The translations under genes were made by a program, and so were the position numbers. Positions 46,835-54,870 of a DNA stretch of 64,000 nt are shown piece after piece (the first letter of the stretch is position 1; each line of letters starts with the position of its first letter). The stretch spans positions 124,001 through 188,000 of the forward strand of contig NZ_NTGE01000093.1 of the NCBI RefSeq assembly GCF_002291145.1. The letters run 5' to 3'. Source of the stretch: Streptomyces sp. SA15. GTDB lineage: Bacteria > Actinomycetota > Actinomycetes > Streptomycetales > Streptomycetaceae. The notes beneath the pieces are model-generated. The model saw nothing but the letters and a program-made list of their open reading frames with translations, searched no databases and was not told the DNA's origin.

Positions 46835-47977
46835 ATGCCAGACGCGCTCGATGTCACCCCCCACGACGCCACTCCCTACGACGCCCTGCTCCTGCTCTCG
46901 TTCGGCGGCCCCGAGGGCCCGGACGACGTGGTTCCGTTCCTGGAGAACGTGACGCGGGGGCGCGGTATCCCCAAGGAACGCCTGAAGGAAGTCGGTCAGC
47001 ACTACTTCCTGTTCGGTGGGGTCAGCCCGATCAACGACCAGAACCGCGCCCTGCTGGACGCCCTCCGCAAGGACTTCGCGGACCACGGCCTGGACCTGCC
47101 GATCTACTGGGGCAACCGCAACTGGGCGCCCTACCTGACGGACACCCTGCGTGAGATGGTCACGGACGGCCACCGCCGCATCCTGGTCCTCGCCACCAGC
47201 GCCTACGCCTCCTACTCGGGCTGCCGCCAGTACCGCGAGAATCTCGCCGACGCGCTGGCCGCCCTGGAGGCCGAGGGCCTGGAGCTGCCGAAGATCGACA
47301 AGCTGCGGCACTACTTCAACCACCCGGGCTTCCTGGAGCCCATGATCGACGGCGTGATCGAGTCCCTCGCCGACCTCCCCGAGGACGTCCGCGACGGTGC
47401 CCACATCGCCTTCTCGACCCACTCGATCCCGACCGCGTCCGCGGACACCTCCGGCCCCATCGAGGGCCACGGCGACGGCGGCGCGTACGTCAGGCAGCAC
47501 CTGGACGTGGCGCAGCTGATCGCCGATGCCGTCCGCGAGCGCACCGGCGTCGACCACCCCTGGCAGCTCGTCTACCAGTCCCGCTCCGGCGCCCCGCACA
47601 TCCCCTGGCTGGAGCCCGACATCTGCGACCACCTGGAGGAGGGGCACGCGGCCGGGGTTCCGGCGGTCGTCATCGCGCCCATCGGCTTCGTCTCCGACCA
47701 CATGGAGGTCCTGTACGACCTCGACACGGAGGCCAAGGCCAAGGCCGAGGAGCTGGGCCTGCCGATGCGCCGCTCGGCCACCGTCGGCGCCGACCCGCGG
47801 TTCGCCGCCGCGATCCGCGACCTCGTCCTGGAGCGCGCCGCGGTCGAACGCGGCCAGGAGGTCACCCCCTGCGCCCTGGGCGCGCTCGGTCCCGATCACC
47901 ATCTCTGCCCGATCGGCTGCTGCCCGGCTCGCGCCCCGCGCCCCGCCGCCGCGGGCGCCGACAGTCCCTACGTGTGA
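46835..47977 (+). CDS. hemH: ferrochelatase (actinobacterial coproporphyrin type)
   Basis: 380 aa. Family features include [28 protein letters not shown], the active-site His196 in FSTHSIP, and LVYQSRSG. Cysteines expected for the [2Fe-2S] cluster are Cys130 (YSGCRQY) and the C-terminal group HHLCPIGCC. It inserts iron into coproporphyrin III (the route in Gram-positive bacteria). ATG 46835 is preceded, 6 nt away, by CAGGAT, suggesting a leaderless mRNA. The next gene follows after 8 nt, so the two form an operon. cpfC is the alternative name. Confidence 0.95.
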   Translation: MPDALDVTPHDATPYDALLLLSFGGPEGPDDVVPFLENVTRGRGIPKERLKEVGQHYFLFGGVSPINDQNRALLDALRKDFADHGLDLPIYWGNRNWAPYLTDTLREMVTDGHRRILVLATSAYASYSGCRQYRENLADALAALEAEGLELPKIDKLRHYFNHPGFLEPMIDGVIESLADLPEDVRDGAHIAFSTHSIPTASADTSGPIEGHGDGGAYVRQHLDVAQLIADAVRERTGVDHPWQLVYQSRSGAPHIPWLEPDICDHLEEGHAAGVPAVVIAPIGFVSDHMEVLYDLDTEAKAKAEELGLPMRRSATVGADPRFAAAIRDLVLERAAVERGQEVTPCALGALGPDHHLCPIGCCPARAPRPAAAGADSPYV

Positions 47978-47985
47978 GGAGCCCC

Positions 47986-48801
47986 GTGACCGACCCCCTG
48001 CACGCGGAACTGCTGAAACTGGCCCAGGAGGCCGCCCGCCGCGCGGGCGCGCTGTTGCGGGACGGCCGCCCGGCCGACCTCGCGGTCGCCGCGACCAAGT
48101 CGAGCCCGATCGACGTGGTCACCGAGATGGACATCGCGGCGGAGAAACTGATCACGGACCTGCTCTCCGAGCACCGCCCGGACGACGGCTTCCTCGGCGA
48201 GGAGGGCGCCTCCACCGAGGGCACGAGCGGCGTCCGCTGGGTGATCGACCCGCTCGACGGCACGGTCAACTACCTGTACGGGCTGCCCACTTGGGCCGTC
48301 TCCATCGCCGCCGAGCAGGACGGCGAGAGGGTGGTCGGGGTCGTCGCGGCCCCGATGCGCGGCGAGACGTACCACGCGGTCCGCGGCGAGGGCGCCTGGG
48401 CCACCGGCGCCTGGGACGGCGAACGCAGGCTGGCCTGCCGCCCCGCGCCGCCGCTGGAGCAGGCCCTGGTCTCGACGGGCTTCAACTACGTCACCGAGGT
48501 CCGCGCCCACCAGGCCGACGTCGCCCAGCGGCTGATCCCGCTGCTGCGCGACATCCGGCGCAGCGGCTCGGCCGCGGTCGACCTGTGCGACGTGGCCTCC
48601 GGCCGCCTGGACGGCTACTACGAGCGCGGCCTCAACGCCTGGGACCTGGCCGCGGGCGACCTGATCGCCCGTGAGGCGGGCGCCCTGACCGGTGGACGCC
48701 CCGGAGAACGCCCCGCACGTGACCTGACGGTGGCTGCCACCCCGGGCGTCTTCGAGCCCCTCCAACAGCTCCTGGAGGACTTCGGAGCCTGGCACGACTG
48801 A
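47986..48801 (+). CDS. inositol monophosphatase family protein
   Basis: 271 aa. Metal-binding motifs are complete: GEEGAS, then WVIDPLDGTVNYLYGLP, and WDLAAGDLIAREAGALTG near the C-terminus. Substrate may be inositol phosphate, histidinol phosphate or a related phosphate. GTG 47986 lies 5 nt after GAGGA and 8 nt after hemH. Confidence 0.9.
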   Translation: MTDPLHAELLKLAQEAARRAGALLRDGRPADLAVAATKSSPIDVVTEMDIAAEKLITDLLSEHRPDDGFLGEEGASTEGTSGVRWVIDPLDGTVNYLYGLPTWAVSIAAEQDGERVVGVVAAPMRGETYHAVRGEGAWATGAWDGERRLACRPAPPLEQALVSTGFNYVTEVRAHQADVAQRLIPLLRDIRRSGSAAVDLCDVASGRLDGYYERGLNAWDLAAGDLIAREAGALTGGRPGERPARDLTVAATPGVFEPLQQLLEDFGAWHD

Positions 48802-48868
48802 CGGCACCCCACACCACCACAGCCCACAGCCAGGGCCCACCAACCCCCACTGTCCCCACGCGCCGGCC

Positions 48869-48977
48869 GCGAGGGAGCCGAAGGGGCGCGCCGGTGTCGA
48901 GAGGCCGAGCGCGCGGAGGCCCGAAGGGCTGAGCACGGTCGGCCTCTCGACACCGGCTTGGGCGCCCCGTAGGCGAC
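48869..48977 (+). repeat. dispersed palindromic intergenic repeat, copy B
   Basis: Inverse copy of the element at 29573-29679. Outer arms CCGGTGTCGAGAGGCCGA and TCGGCCTCTCGACACCGG pair almost perfectly; the core is AGGCCCGAAGGGCTGAGCAC. Flanks TAGGCGACCG and GGAGCCGAAGGGGCGCG are also shared. It follows the inositol-phosphatase-like gene. Confidence 0.75.
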
Positions 48978-49003
48978 CGAGCCATCAAAACGGCGCAAAA
49001 ACA

Positions 49004-49036
49004 GCGGGGCCCGGCGCTGGATTCGCCGGGCCCCGC
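49004..49036. terminator. bidirectional terminator after the repeat
   Basis: A perfect 13-bp stem, GCGGGGCCCGGCG with CGCCGGGCCCCGC, around a CTGGATT loop, between convergent genes. Confidence 0.85.
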
Positions 49037-49056
49037 CGCATTGCCGTGCGAGCCGA

Positions 49057-49230
49057 TCAGACGCTATACGCGCCGACCTCCACACCGTGTTCGGCGGCGA
49101 GGCGGCGCAGGTCGTCGAGCTCGGCCTGCTCCACCTCGACGAGGAAGTCGTCGCCCTCGTCGCGAGCCCGCGTCAGGTCGGACTCGGTCGCCCTTATGCG
49201 CTGCAGAAGTCCTGCGGTGAATGCGTCCAT
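49057..49230 (-). CDS. small conserved hypothetical protein (57 aa)
   Basis: 57 aa, MDAFTAGLLQRIRATESDL..., entirely charged helices (ARDEGDDFLVEVEQAELDDLRRLAAEHGVEV), likely a short coiled coil. A similar small protein is found next to cutRS in other Streptomyces as far as I recall. No function known. The ATG at 49230 was chosen because the upstream extension has no features, but see the possible ORF overlapping its start. Confidence 0.7.
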   Translation of the reverse strand: MDAFTAGLLQRIRATESDLTRARDEGDDFLVEVEQAELDDLRRLAAEHGVEVGAYSV

Positions 49231-49406
49231 GCTGCGCCCCCTCGTCCTGGGTCGTGGGTCGGTGGCACGGGGGTGTGCCGTTCGGAAGGGGCGATCACGT
49301 CTCCGTAGGTGCCCAGCGCTGCCCGGTGCTGGGCGGCGACGGTGCCGGACACCCACGCCCACTCTGCTGCAAGCGGATCGCGGAGTGCCGCATGGTGGTA
49401 CGGCAC
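49194..49406 (-). CDS. possible small ORF overlapping the 57-aa gene
   Basis: 70 codons from GTG 49406, PYHHAALRDPLAAEWAWVSGTVAAQHRAAL..., with mostly G/C third positions and a non-random N-terminal half. Its end overlaps the start of the 57-aa gene by 37 nt in another frame. There is no good ribosome-binding site and I do not recognise the product. Confidence 0.3.
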   Translation of the reverse strand: MPYHHAALRDPLAAEWAWVSGTVAAQHRAALGTYGDVIAPSERHTPVPPTHDPGRGGAAWTHSPQDFCSA

Positions 49407-49647
49407 GTGCAGAGCGTGATCGCGGGGTGTAAAGCCGTCCTCCCCCCGCTCTCTTCCACGGAAACCTCAACCGGAGGAGAAAATCTCGGATTCCCGGGCC
49501 TCATACCTGTCCTTGGGGCTGCGCTCACCCGCCTTACCGCCGACTTATGGCCGAAAAGGGCAGGATGGAGGTCTACACACCGACCAAGCCCCCCTGCCCG
49601 CGTGCCCGAGAAGCGCTACGCGGGTGGACACAGGAAGGACAAGCGAC

Positions 49648-50301
49648 GTGCGCGTACTCGTCGTCGAGGACGAGCAGCTGCTCGCCGATGCGGTGGCCAC
49701 CGGACTGCGCCGGGAGGCCATGGCCGTCGACGTCGTGTACGACGGTGCGGCCGCCCTGGAGCGCATCGGAGTCAACGACTACGACGTGGTCGTCCTCGAC
49801 CGCGACCTCCCGCTCGTGCACGGCGACGACGTCTGCCGCAAGATCGTCGAGCTCGGCATGCCCACGCGCGTGCTGATGCTGACGGCGTCCGGTGACGTCA
49901 GCGACCGTGTGGAGGGTCTGGAGATCGGCGCCGACGACTATCTGCCCAAGCCCTTCGCGTTCAGCGAGCTCACGGCACGCGTGCGTGCCCTCGGTCGGCG
50001 CACCAGCGTGCCCCTGCCGCCGGTTCTGGAGCGCGCCGGGATCAAGCTGGACCCCAACCGCCGCGAGGTCTTCCGCGACGGCAAGGAGGTCCAGCTCGCG
50101 CCCAAGGAGTTCGCCGTCCTGGAGGTGCTGATGCGCAGCGAGGGCGCGGTCGTCTCCGCCGAGCAGCTCCTGGAGAAGGCCTGGGACGAGAACACCGATC
50201 CGTTCACGAACGTCGTGCGGGTCACCGTCATGACGCTGCGCCGCAAGCTGGGCGAACCTCCGGTCATCGTCACGGTCCCCGGCTCGGGCTACCGGATCTG
50301 A
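49648..50301 (+). CDS. cutR: OmpR-family response regulator CutR
   Basis: 217 aa, the CutR length. Receiver domain starts VRVLVVEDEQLLADAVATGLRREAMAVDVV, phospho-acceptor Asp51 in VVLDRDLPL, Lys in YLPKPF; the C-terminal winged helix ends LRRKLGEPPVIVTVPGSGYRI. GTG 49648 is preceded by AGGAAGGA. It is followed after 6 nt by the CutS kinase. The pair was first linked to copper and extracellular electron-transfer phenotypes, later to redox/secretion stress (established knowledge). The 417-nt region upstream carries no recognised gene other than the possible ORF on the opposite strand. Confidence 0.93.
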   Translation: MRVLVVEDEQLLADAVATGLRREAMAVDVVYDGAAALERIGVNDYDVVVLDRDLPLVHGDDVCRKIVELGMPTRVLMLTASGDVSDRVEGLEIGADDYLPKPFAFSELTARVRALGRRTSVPLPPVLERAGIKLDPNRREVFRDGKEVQLAPKEFAVLEVLMRSEGAVVSAEQLLEKAWDENTDPFTNVVRVTVMTLRRKLGEPPVIVTVPGSGYRI

Positions 50302-50307
50302 TCCCCC

Positions 50308-51534
50308 GTGGCCGCGACCCCCGCGCCTCCCCAGGCGCCTCCGAAGCCCACCTGGGACCCCCGACGGCCCCAGGCGCCGTGGCTGCGCCCGACCATCCGG
50401 ATAAGGCTCACGCTGCTGTACGGCGGGATGTTCCTGATCGCCGGCATCCTGTTGCTGTCGATCATCTACCTGCTCGCAGCGCAGGCGCTCAACGTCGGCA
50501 GCGACCTGCCGTTCAAGATCGTCGAGGGCAAGGTCACCAGCACCATCTGCAACCTGCCCGACCAGGCCTCGCCCGCCGAGTTCAACAACGCCATGAACCA
50601 GTGCGTCAACGAGCAGCGCCAGCACGCCCTCGACAATCTGCTCAGCCGCTCGCTCCTGGCCCTGCTCGGCCTCGCGATCATCGCCTTCGCCTTCGGCTAC
50701 GCCATGGCGGGGCGTGTGCTGTCGCCGCTCGGCCGGATCACCCGCACCGCGCGCGCGGTGGCGGGCTCGGACCTGTCCCGCCGTATCGAGCTGGACGGCC
50801 CGGACGACGAGCTTAAGGAGCTGGCGGACACCTTCGACGACATGCTGGAGCGGCTTCAGCGGGCGTTCACGGCCCAGCAGCGCTTCGTCGGCAACGCCTC
50901 GCACGAACTGCGCACACCGCTCGCGATCAACCGCACGCTCCTCGAAGTGCATCTGTCCGACCCGAACGCGCCGGTGGAGCTGCAGCAGCTCGGCAAGACG
51001 CTGCTGGCCACGAACGAGCGCAGCGAGCAGCTCGTAGAGGGCCTGCTGCTGCTCGCCCGCAGCGACAACCAGATCGTCGAGCGCAAGCCGGTGGACCTCG
51101 CCGAGGTCGCCACGCAGGCCATCGACCAAGTGCATGGCGAGGCGGAGGCCAAGGGTGTGGTGATCCGCGGCGAGCAGAAGCCCGCCGTGGTCCAGGGCAA
51201 CGGCGTGCTGCTGGAGCGGATCGCCCTGAACCTCGTACAGAACGCCGTGCGGTACAACGTGCCGGAGAACGGGTGGGTTGAAGTGACGACGGAGATCCAG
51301 CACGGACAGGCGGTCCTGGTCGTCTCCAACACCGGTCCGGTGGTGCCGGCGTACGAGATCGACAACCTCTTCGAGCCCTTCAGACGGCTGCGTACAGAGC
51401 GCACGGGCAGTGACAAGGGTGTCGGGCTCGGTCTGTCCATCGCCCGGTCCGTGGCCCGGGCGCACGGCGGGCACATCTCGGCTCAGCCGCGTGACGGAGG
51501 GGGACTCGTCATGCGCGTGACCCTTCCTGTCTGA
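50308..51534 (+). CDS. cutS: sensor histidine kinase CutS
   Basis: 408 aa. Two membrane helices (about 33-58 and 113-135) flank a short extracellular loop with Cys81 and Cys99 (TICNLPDQ... and NQCVNEQ). An equivalent cysteine pair is reported to be the redox sensor of S. coelicolor CutS. A HAMP domain (SPLGRITRTARAVAGSDLSRRIEL), His199 in NASHELRTPLA, and an HATPase domain (LVQNAVRYN, VGLGLSIARSV) follow. GTG start, 6 nt after cutR. Confidence 0.93.
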   Translation: MAATPAPPQAPPKPTWDPRRPQAPWLRPTIRIRLTLLYGGMFLIAGILLLSIIYLLAAQALNVGSDLPFKIVEGKVTSTICNLPDQASPAEFNNAMNQCVNEQRQHALDNLLSRSLLALLGLAIIAFAFGYAMAGRVLSPLGRITRTARAVAGSDLSRRIELDGPDDELKELADTFDDMLERLQRAFTAQQRFVGNASHELRTPLAINRTLLEVHLSDPNAPVELQQLGKTLLATNERSEQLVEGLLLLARSDNQIVERKPVDLAEVATQAIDQVHGEAEAKGVVIRGEQKPAVVQGNGVLLERIALNLVQNAVRYNVPENGWVEVTTEIQHGQAVLVVSNTGPVVPAYEIDNLFEPFRRLRTERTGSDKGVGLGLSIARSVARAHGGHISAQPRDGGGLVMRVTLPV

Positions 51535-51629
51535 GAGCATGGCCCCCGCACACGATCCGACACACGGGGATGTTCGCTTTGCGCGGAATTTTCGGGGCAC
51601 CTGCCGACCGTCCGCCGAGCGTCTCCCTG

Positions 51630-51667
51630 TGTGATCGATCACAAGAGCGAATTTCCAGCCATATACT
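51630..51667 (+). promoter_or_regulatory. palindrome and promoter-like element downstream of cutS
   Basis: TGTGATCGATCACA (51630-51643) is a perfect 14-bp palindrome. TATACT (51662-51667) is a strong -10 with a 17-nt spacer to the palindrome's right edge. The interval 51535-51950 has no clear gene; a further inverted repeat GGACCG-TGTA-CGGTCC is at 51770-51785. Confidence 0.45.
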
Positions 51668-51950
51668 CTCCGTGATCATGTGGTCTGCCGGAAAGCCGGG
51701 AAAGTCCGGGTTTCCGGGGGTCCTGATCACGGGAAGTACACGGTGAGACGCCTTTGAAGTGCGGGATTCGGACCGTGTACGGTCCCGATCGCCATCCAAC
51801 CCGATCACTCATGAGGAGTCCGGTTGGGTGTCGATTGAGTAACAGACCTTGATGTGAGGCAAAATCTCCGCCTCGGGTCGGGCACAAGTCCGGCCTCTCA
51901 CGCGTTACGTGCGCTGGAGACACCGCAGACACCCAGAGGGGGAGAGCGAC

Positions 51951-52247
51951 ATGGCAACCGATTACGACACTCCACGCAAGACCGATGACGACGTCGACTC
52001 GGACAGCCTTGAAGAACTGAAGGCTCGACGGAACGACAAGTCGACATCCGCAGTGGACGTCGACGAATTCGAGGCCGCCGAGGGCCTCGAGCTGCCCGGC
52101 GCCGACCTGTCCAATGAGGAGCTGGCCGTCCGGGTGCTGCCGAAGCAGCAGGACGAGTTCACCTGCATGAGCTGCTTCCTGGTGCACCACCGCAGCCAGC
52201 TGGCCCGGGAGAAGAACGGCCAGCCGATCTGCCGCGACTGCGACTGA
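51951..52247 (+). CDS. DUF4193 family zinc-ribbon protein
   Basis: 98 aa. Acidic N-terminal region (TDDDVDSDSLEELKARRNDK), then a C-terminal zinc ribbon: CMSCFLVHHRSQLAREKNGQPICRDCD, four Cys in two CxxC pairs. The family is restricted to actinobacteria and resembles RbpA-like or RNA-polymerase-associated small proteins in layout, but function is unknown. ATG 51951 follows GGGGGAGAG. Confidence 0.9.
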   Translation: MATDYDTPRKTDDDVDSDSLEELKARRNDKSTSAVDVDEFEAAEGLELPGADLSNEELAVRVLPKQQDEFTCMSCFLVHHRSQLAREKNGQPICRDCD

Positions 52248-52260
52248 GGACGGGTCGGCC

Positions 52261-53199
52261 GTGACTGGCTCGACCCCTCCCTGGAAGCGCCGCTCTCTCC
52301 TCAAGGGAGCGGACCGAGGGCCGTCCGACGGCTCGCACGGCGCGCGTGACGACGAGCGGGGCTCATCCGACAAGGGATCGGCCTCGCTCGAACCGGCGGC
52401 CGGCCGGGCTGACCTCCCGGTGCCGGCCGAGACCCCCGCGCCCGTCGCGCGGCGGCGGGCGGCGGTGATCCGGGAGAAAGCCAGGGAAGGCGTCCGCAAG
52501 GGCGGCAGCCGCGCCCGGGCGGCCCTTGCGCAGCTCGCCGACCGGTTGATCGACAACGCCCCGCGGATCCCCGTACGGGACCTCGCGACGCTGCGCAGGC
52601 AGTTCCCGGGTCTCGGGCCCGAGGAGCTCGCCGACAAGCTGGTGACGGGTGCGTCGAGCGCGACGGCCACGGTCGGGGCGGGGATCGGCGCGGCCGCGAT
52701 GATGCCCGTGCCGCCCGCGATGCCGGCGGAACTGGCCGCCGAGATCACCGGCGTGGCGGCGATCGAGCTGAAGCTGATCGCCGAGCTCCACGAGGTCTAC
52801 GGCGTACGGCCGCCGGGCAATCTGAAGCAGCGTTCCACCGCGTATCTGAACTCCTGGTCGGGAGAGCGCGGAATCGACGTGACCAAGCCGTCGACGCTGA
52901 ACGGCGCGCTGAACAGCCGTATGAAGCAGCAGCTGCGGCAGCAGATCATGAAGCGAATGGTGCGGAACCTGCCGAATCTGATGCCGTTCATGGTGGGCGC
53001 GGCCGTGGGGGCCGTCATGAACCGCCGGGACACCAGGCAACTCGCGGAGCGGATCCGGGCCGACCTGCGCGAGAAGCAGGTGCCGTGGGACGAACTTCCC
53101 GCACTGCCGCCCCTGGAGACCCCCAAGGACGCGCTGCCGATCGGGGACATTCCCGAACAGGGCGGTCCGAGAGCGGACGGCCCGAAAGAGCTCGAGTGA
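52261..53199 (+). CDS. conserved actinobacterial protein, EcsC-like
   Basis: 312 aa. A disordered, charged N-terminus (~75 residues) is followed by a helical domain with two hydrophobic stretches: ASSATATVGAGIGAAAMMPVPPAMPAELAAEITGVAAIELKLI and NLPNLMPFMVGAAVGAVMNRRDTRQLAERIR. The order hydrophobic-Gly patch, LIAELHEVYG, then membrane-like segment before an RRDTR motif resembles EcsC-family proteins (inference from pattern). It follows the DUF4193 gene after 13 nt and ends convergent with DUF3093. Function unknown. Confidence 0.75.
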   Translation: MTGSTPPWKRRSLLKGADRGPSDGSHGARDDERGSSDKGSASLEPAAGRADLPVPAETPAPVARRRAAVIREKAREGVRKGGSRARAALAQLADRLIDNAPRIPVRDLATLRRQFPGLGPEELADKLVTGASSATATVGAGIGAAAMMPVPPAMPAELAAEITGVAAIELKLIAELHEVYGVRPPGNLKQRSTAYLNSWSGERGIDVTKPSTLNGALNSRMKQQLRQQIMKRMVRNLPNLMPFMVGAAVGAVMNRRDTRQLAERIRADLREKQVPWDELPALPPLETPKDALPIGDIPEQGGPRADGPKELE

Positions 53200-53216
53200 C
53201 GCCTCGTCCGGGTGTT

Positions 53217-53678
53217 CTATCCGGCGGCCCGCGCCGCCTTCAGAGCCTCGGCCAGCCGCTCCGGCTCACGCGTCGACAGGTACAGGTACGGCGTCGGGTC
53301 CTCGGGGTCCGTGACCTCCACGCGCAGCGCGGTGGGGATGTAGGCACGCAGCAGCAGGAAGGCGCGGGTGTCGGCCTTGTACGTACGCCAGGCGGCGGCC
53401 TCCGCCGCGTCCAGGACCTCCGCCTCACCCAGCGCCGACACCGGGATCTTCGCCTCGCCCGCGATCAGGAAGCCGCCCACGACGCGGATGCGCGGCGAGC
53501 CGTACGCGCTGGCCACGACCGCCGCCGCGGCGGTGCCGCCGGCCAGGCCGCCGAGCATCGGCAGGGTGCCGAAGGGCAGCAGGATCAACGCCATCGAGAC
53601 CCCGACCAGGAAGGAGATCAGCCACCAGGAGCGGGGTGCGGTGAGGCGTTCTTCGTACGGGGTGGCGGAGAGCTGCAT
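53217..53678 (-). CDS. DUF3093 family membrane protein
   Basis: 153 aa. Two N-terminal membrane helices (WWLISFLVGVSMALILLPFG and LGGLAGGTAAAAVVASAYG) followed by a cytoplasmic beta-rich domain (IRVVGGFLIAGEAKIPVSALGEAEVLDA ... YLYLSTREPERLAEAL), the plan of DUF3093. Conserved next to dut in actinobacteria; function unknown. It is divergent from the thioesterase gene, with ~58 nt between the starts. Confidence 0.88.
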   Translation of the reverse strand: MQLSATPYEERLTAPRSWWLISFLVGVSMALILLPFGTLPMLGGLAGGTAAAAVVASAYGSPRIRVVGGFLIAGEAKIPVSALGEAEVLDAAEAAAWRTYKADTRAFLLLRAYIPTALRVEVTDPEDPTPYLYLSTREPERLAEALKAARAAG

Positions 53679-53736
53679 GAAGCACAGCTTGGCACGGTGT
53701 CGGTACAGCGCCGACGCGCGGGTAAGGTCTGCGGCT

Positions 53737-54321
53737 GTGAGTGGTACTTCCGCAGCTCTGAAGCCTCCGGCCGACGCCGTGAATCCGGTGCGGCACCCTG
53801 ATGCTCCCGCGCCCGGCGAGCTCCTCGGTGCGCACTACGCACAGTGTTTCGGCTGCGGCGGTGGGCAGCCGCACGGGCTGCACCTTCAGGCGCGGGCCGG
53901 TGAGGGGGTCGCCCTCACCGCCGAGTTCACCGTGCAGCCCGCCCACCAGGGTGCTCCTGGGCTCGCGCACGGCGGTGTGCTGGCGAGCGCCCTCGACGAG
54001 ACCCTGGGCGCGCTGAACTGGATGCTGCGGACGATCGCCGTGACCGGGCGGCTGGAGACCGACTTCGTACGGCCCGTGCCGGTCGGTACGACCCTGCATC
54101 TTCAGGCCGAGGTGAGCGCGGTGGCCGGGCGGAAGATCTACTCGACCGTCACCGGCCGCATCGGCGCTCCCGACGGGCCCGTCGCGGTCCGCGCCGACGC
54201 CCTCTTCATCGAGGTGAAGGTCGACCACTTCGTCGACCACGGCCGCCGGGAGGAGATCCAGGCTGCCATGAACGATCCGGACCAGGTGCGGCGCACCCGC
54301 GCTTTCGAGGTGAACCCGTGA
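53737..54321 (+). CDS. PaaI-type hotdog thioesterase family protein
   Basis: 194 aa. After a Pro-rich start a Cys-containing motif (HYAQCFGCGGGQPHGLHL) leads into a hotdog domain with HQGAPGLAHGGVLASALDETLGALNW and ETDFVRPVPVGTTLHLQAEV. It should hydrolyse an acyl-CoA or similar thioester. GTG 53737 lies 8 nt after TAAGGT, a possible -10, suggesting a leaderless transcript. Its stop overlaps the dut GTG (GTGA). Confidence 0.85.
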   Translation: MSGTSAALKPPADAVNPVRHPDAPAPGELLGAHYAQCFGCGGGQPHGLHLQARAGEGVALTAEFTVQPAHQGAPGLAHGGVLASALDETLGALNWMLRTIAVTGRLETDFVRPVPVGTTLHLQAEVSAVAGRKIYSTVTGRIGAPDGPVAVRADALFIEVKVDHFVDHGRREEIQAAMNDPDQVRRTRAFEVNP

Positions 54322-54869
54322 GCCGTGACCCCGTGACCGTGCAGATCCGGCGCGTCGACCCCGACGTACCGCTTCCCGCATACGCGCATCCCGGTGACGC
54401 GGGAGCCGATCTGCGCACCACCGAGAGCTGTGAACTGCTGCCGGGTGAACGGGCCGTGCTGCCCACGGGGGTGTCTGTGGCCCTCCCCGAGGGGTACGCG
54501 GCCTTCGTGCACCCGCGGTCCGGTCTCGCCGCCCGCTGCGGTGTCGCTCTCGTGAATGCCCCGGGGACGGTTGATGCCGGGTACCGTGGGGAGATCAAGG
54601 TGATCGTGGTGAATCTCGACCCGCGCGAGTCCGTGCGGTTCGAGCGCTTCGACCGGATTGCCCAACTGGTCGTCCAGCAGGTCGAGAGGGTCCGCTTCCA
54701 GGAGGTCGCGGAGCTTCCCGGCTCGGCACGGGCCGAGGGGGGATTCGGGTCCACCGGTGGCCATGCCGCGGTGGACGGCGGGCGCGGCACAAGTGGTCAC
54801 GCCGCCGTGGGCGGCGCGACGGGTGGGAATCGATACGCTTCGGTCGTATCCGACCGGGAAGGACAGTGA
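54318..54869 (+). CDS. dut: dUTP diphosphatase
   Basis: 183 aa trimeric dUTPase. All five motifs are visible: GDAGADL (26-32), PRSGLA (66-71), NAPGTVDAGYRGE (80-92), RFERFDRIAQLVV, and the C-terminal GGFGSTG (141-147). It hydrolyses dUTP to dUMP and pyrophosphate, supplying dTMP synthesis and keeping uracil out of DNA. After motif 5 there is an extra ~36-residue tail containing a repeated GHAAV unit (148-151, 160-164), absent from typical dUTPases. GTG start overlaps the thioesterase stop. Confidence 0.95.
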   Translation: MSRDPVTVQIRRVDPDVPLPAYAHPGDAGADLRTTESCELLPGERAVLPTGVSVALPEGYAAFVHPRSGLAARCGVALVNAPGTVDAGYRGEIKVIVVNLDPRESVRFERFDRIAQLVVQQVERVRFQEVAELPGSARAEGGFGSTGGHAAVDGGRGTSGHAAVGGATGGNRYASVVSDREGQ

Positions 54870-54870
54870 C

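Noticed and set aside
51630-51643. TGTGATCGATCACA as a CRP site
   Set aside because: CRP sites have six bases between TGTGA and TCACA; here there are four, so I kept it only as an unassigned palindrome.
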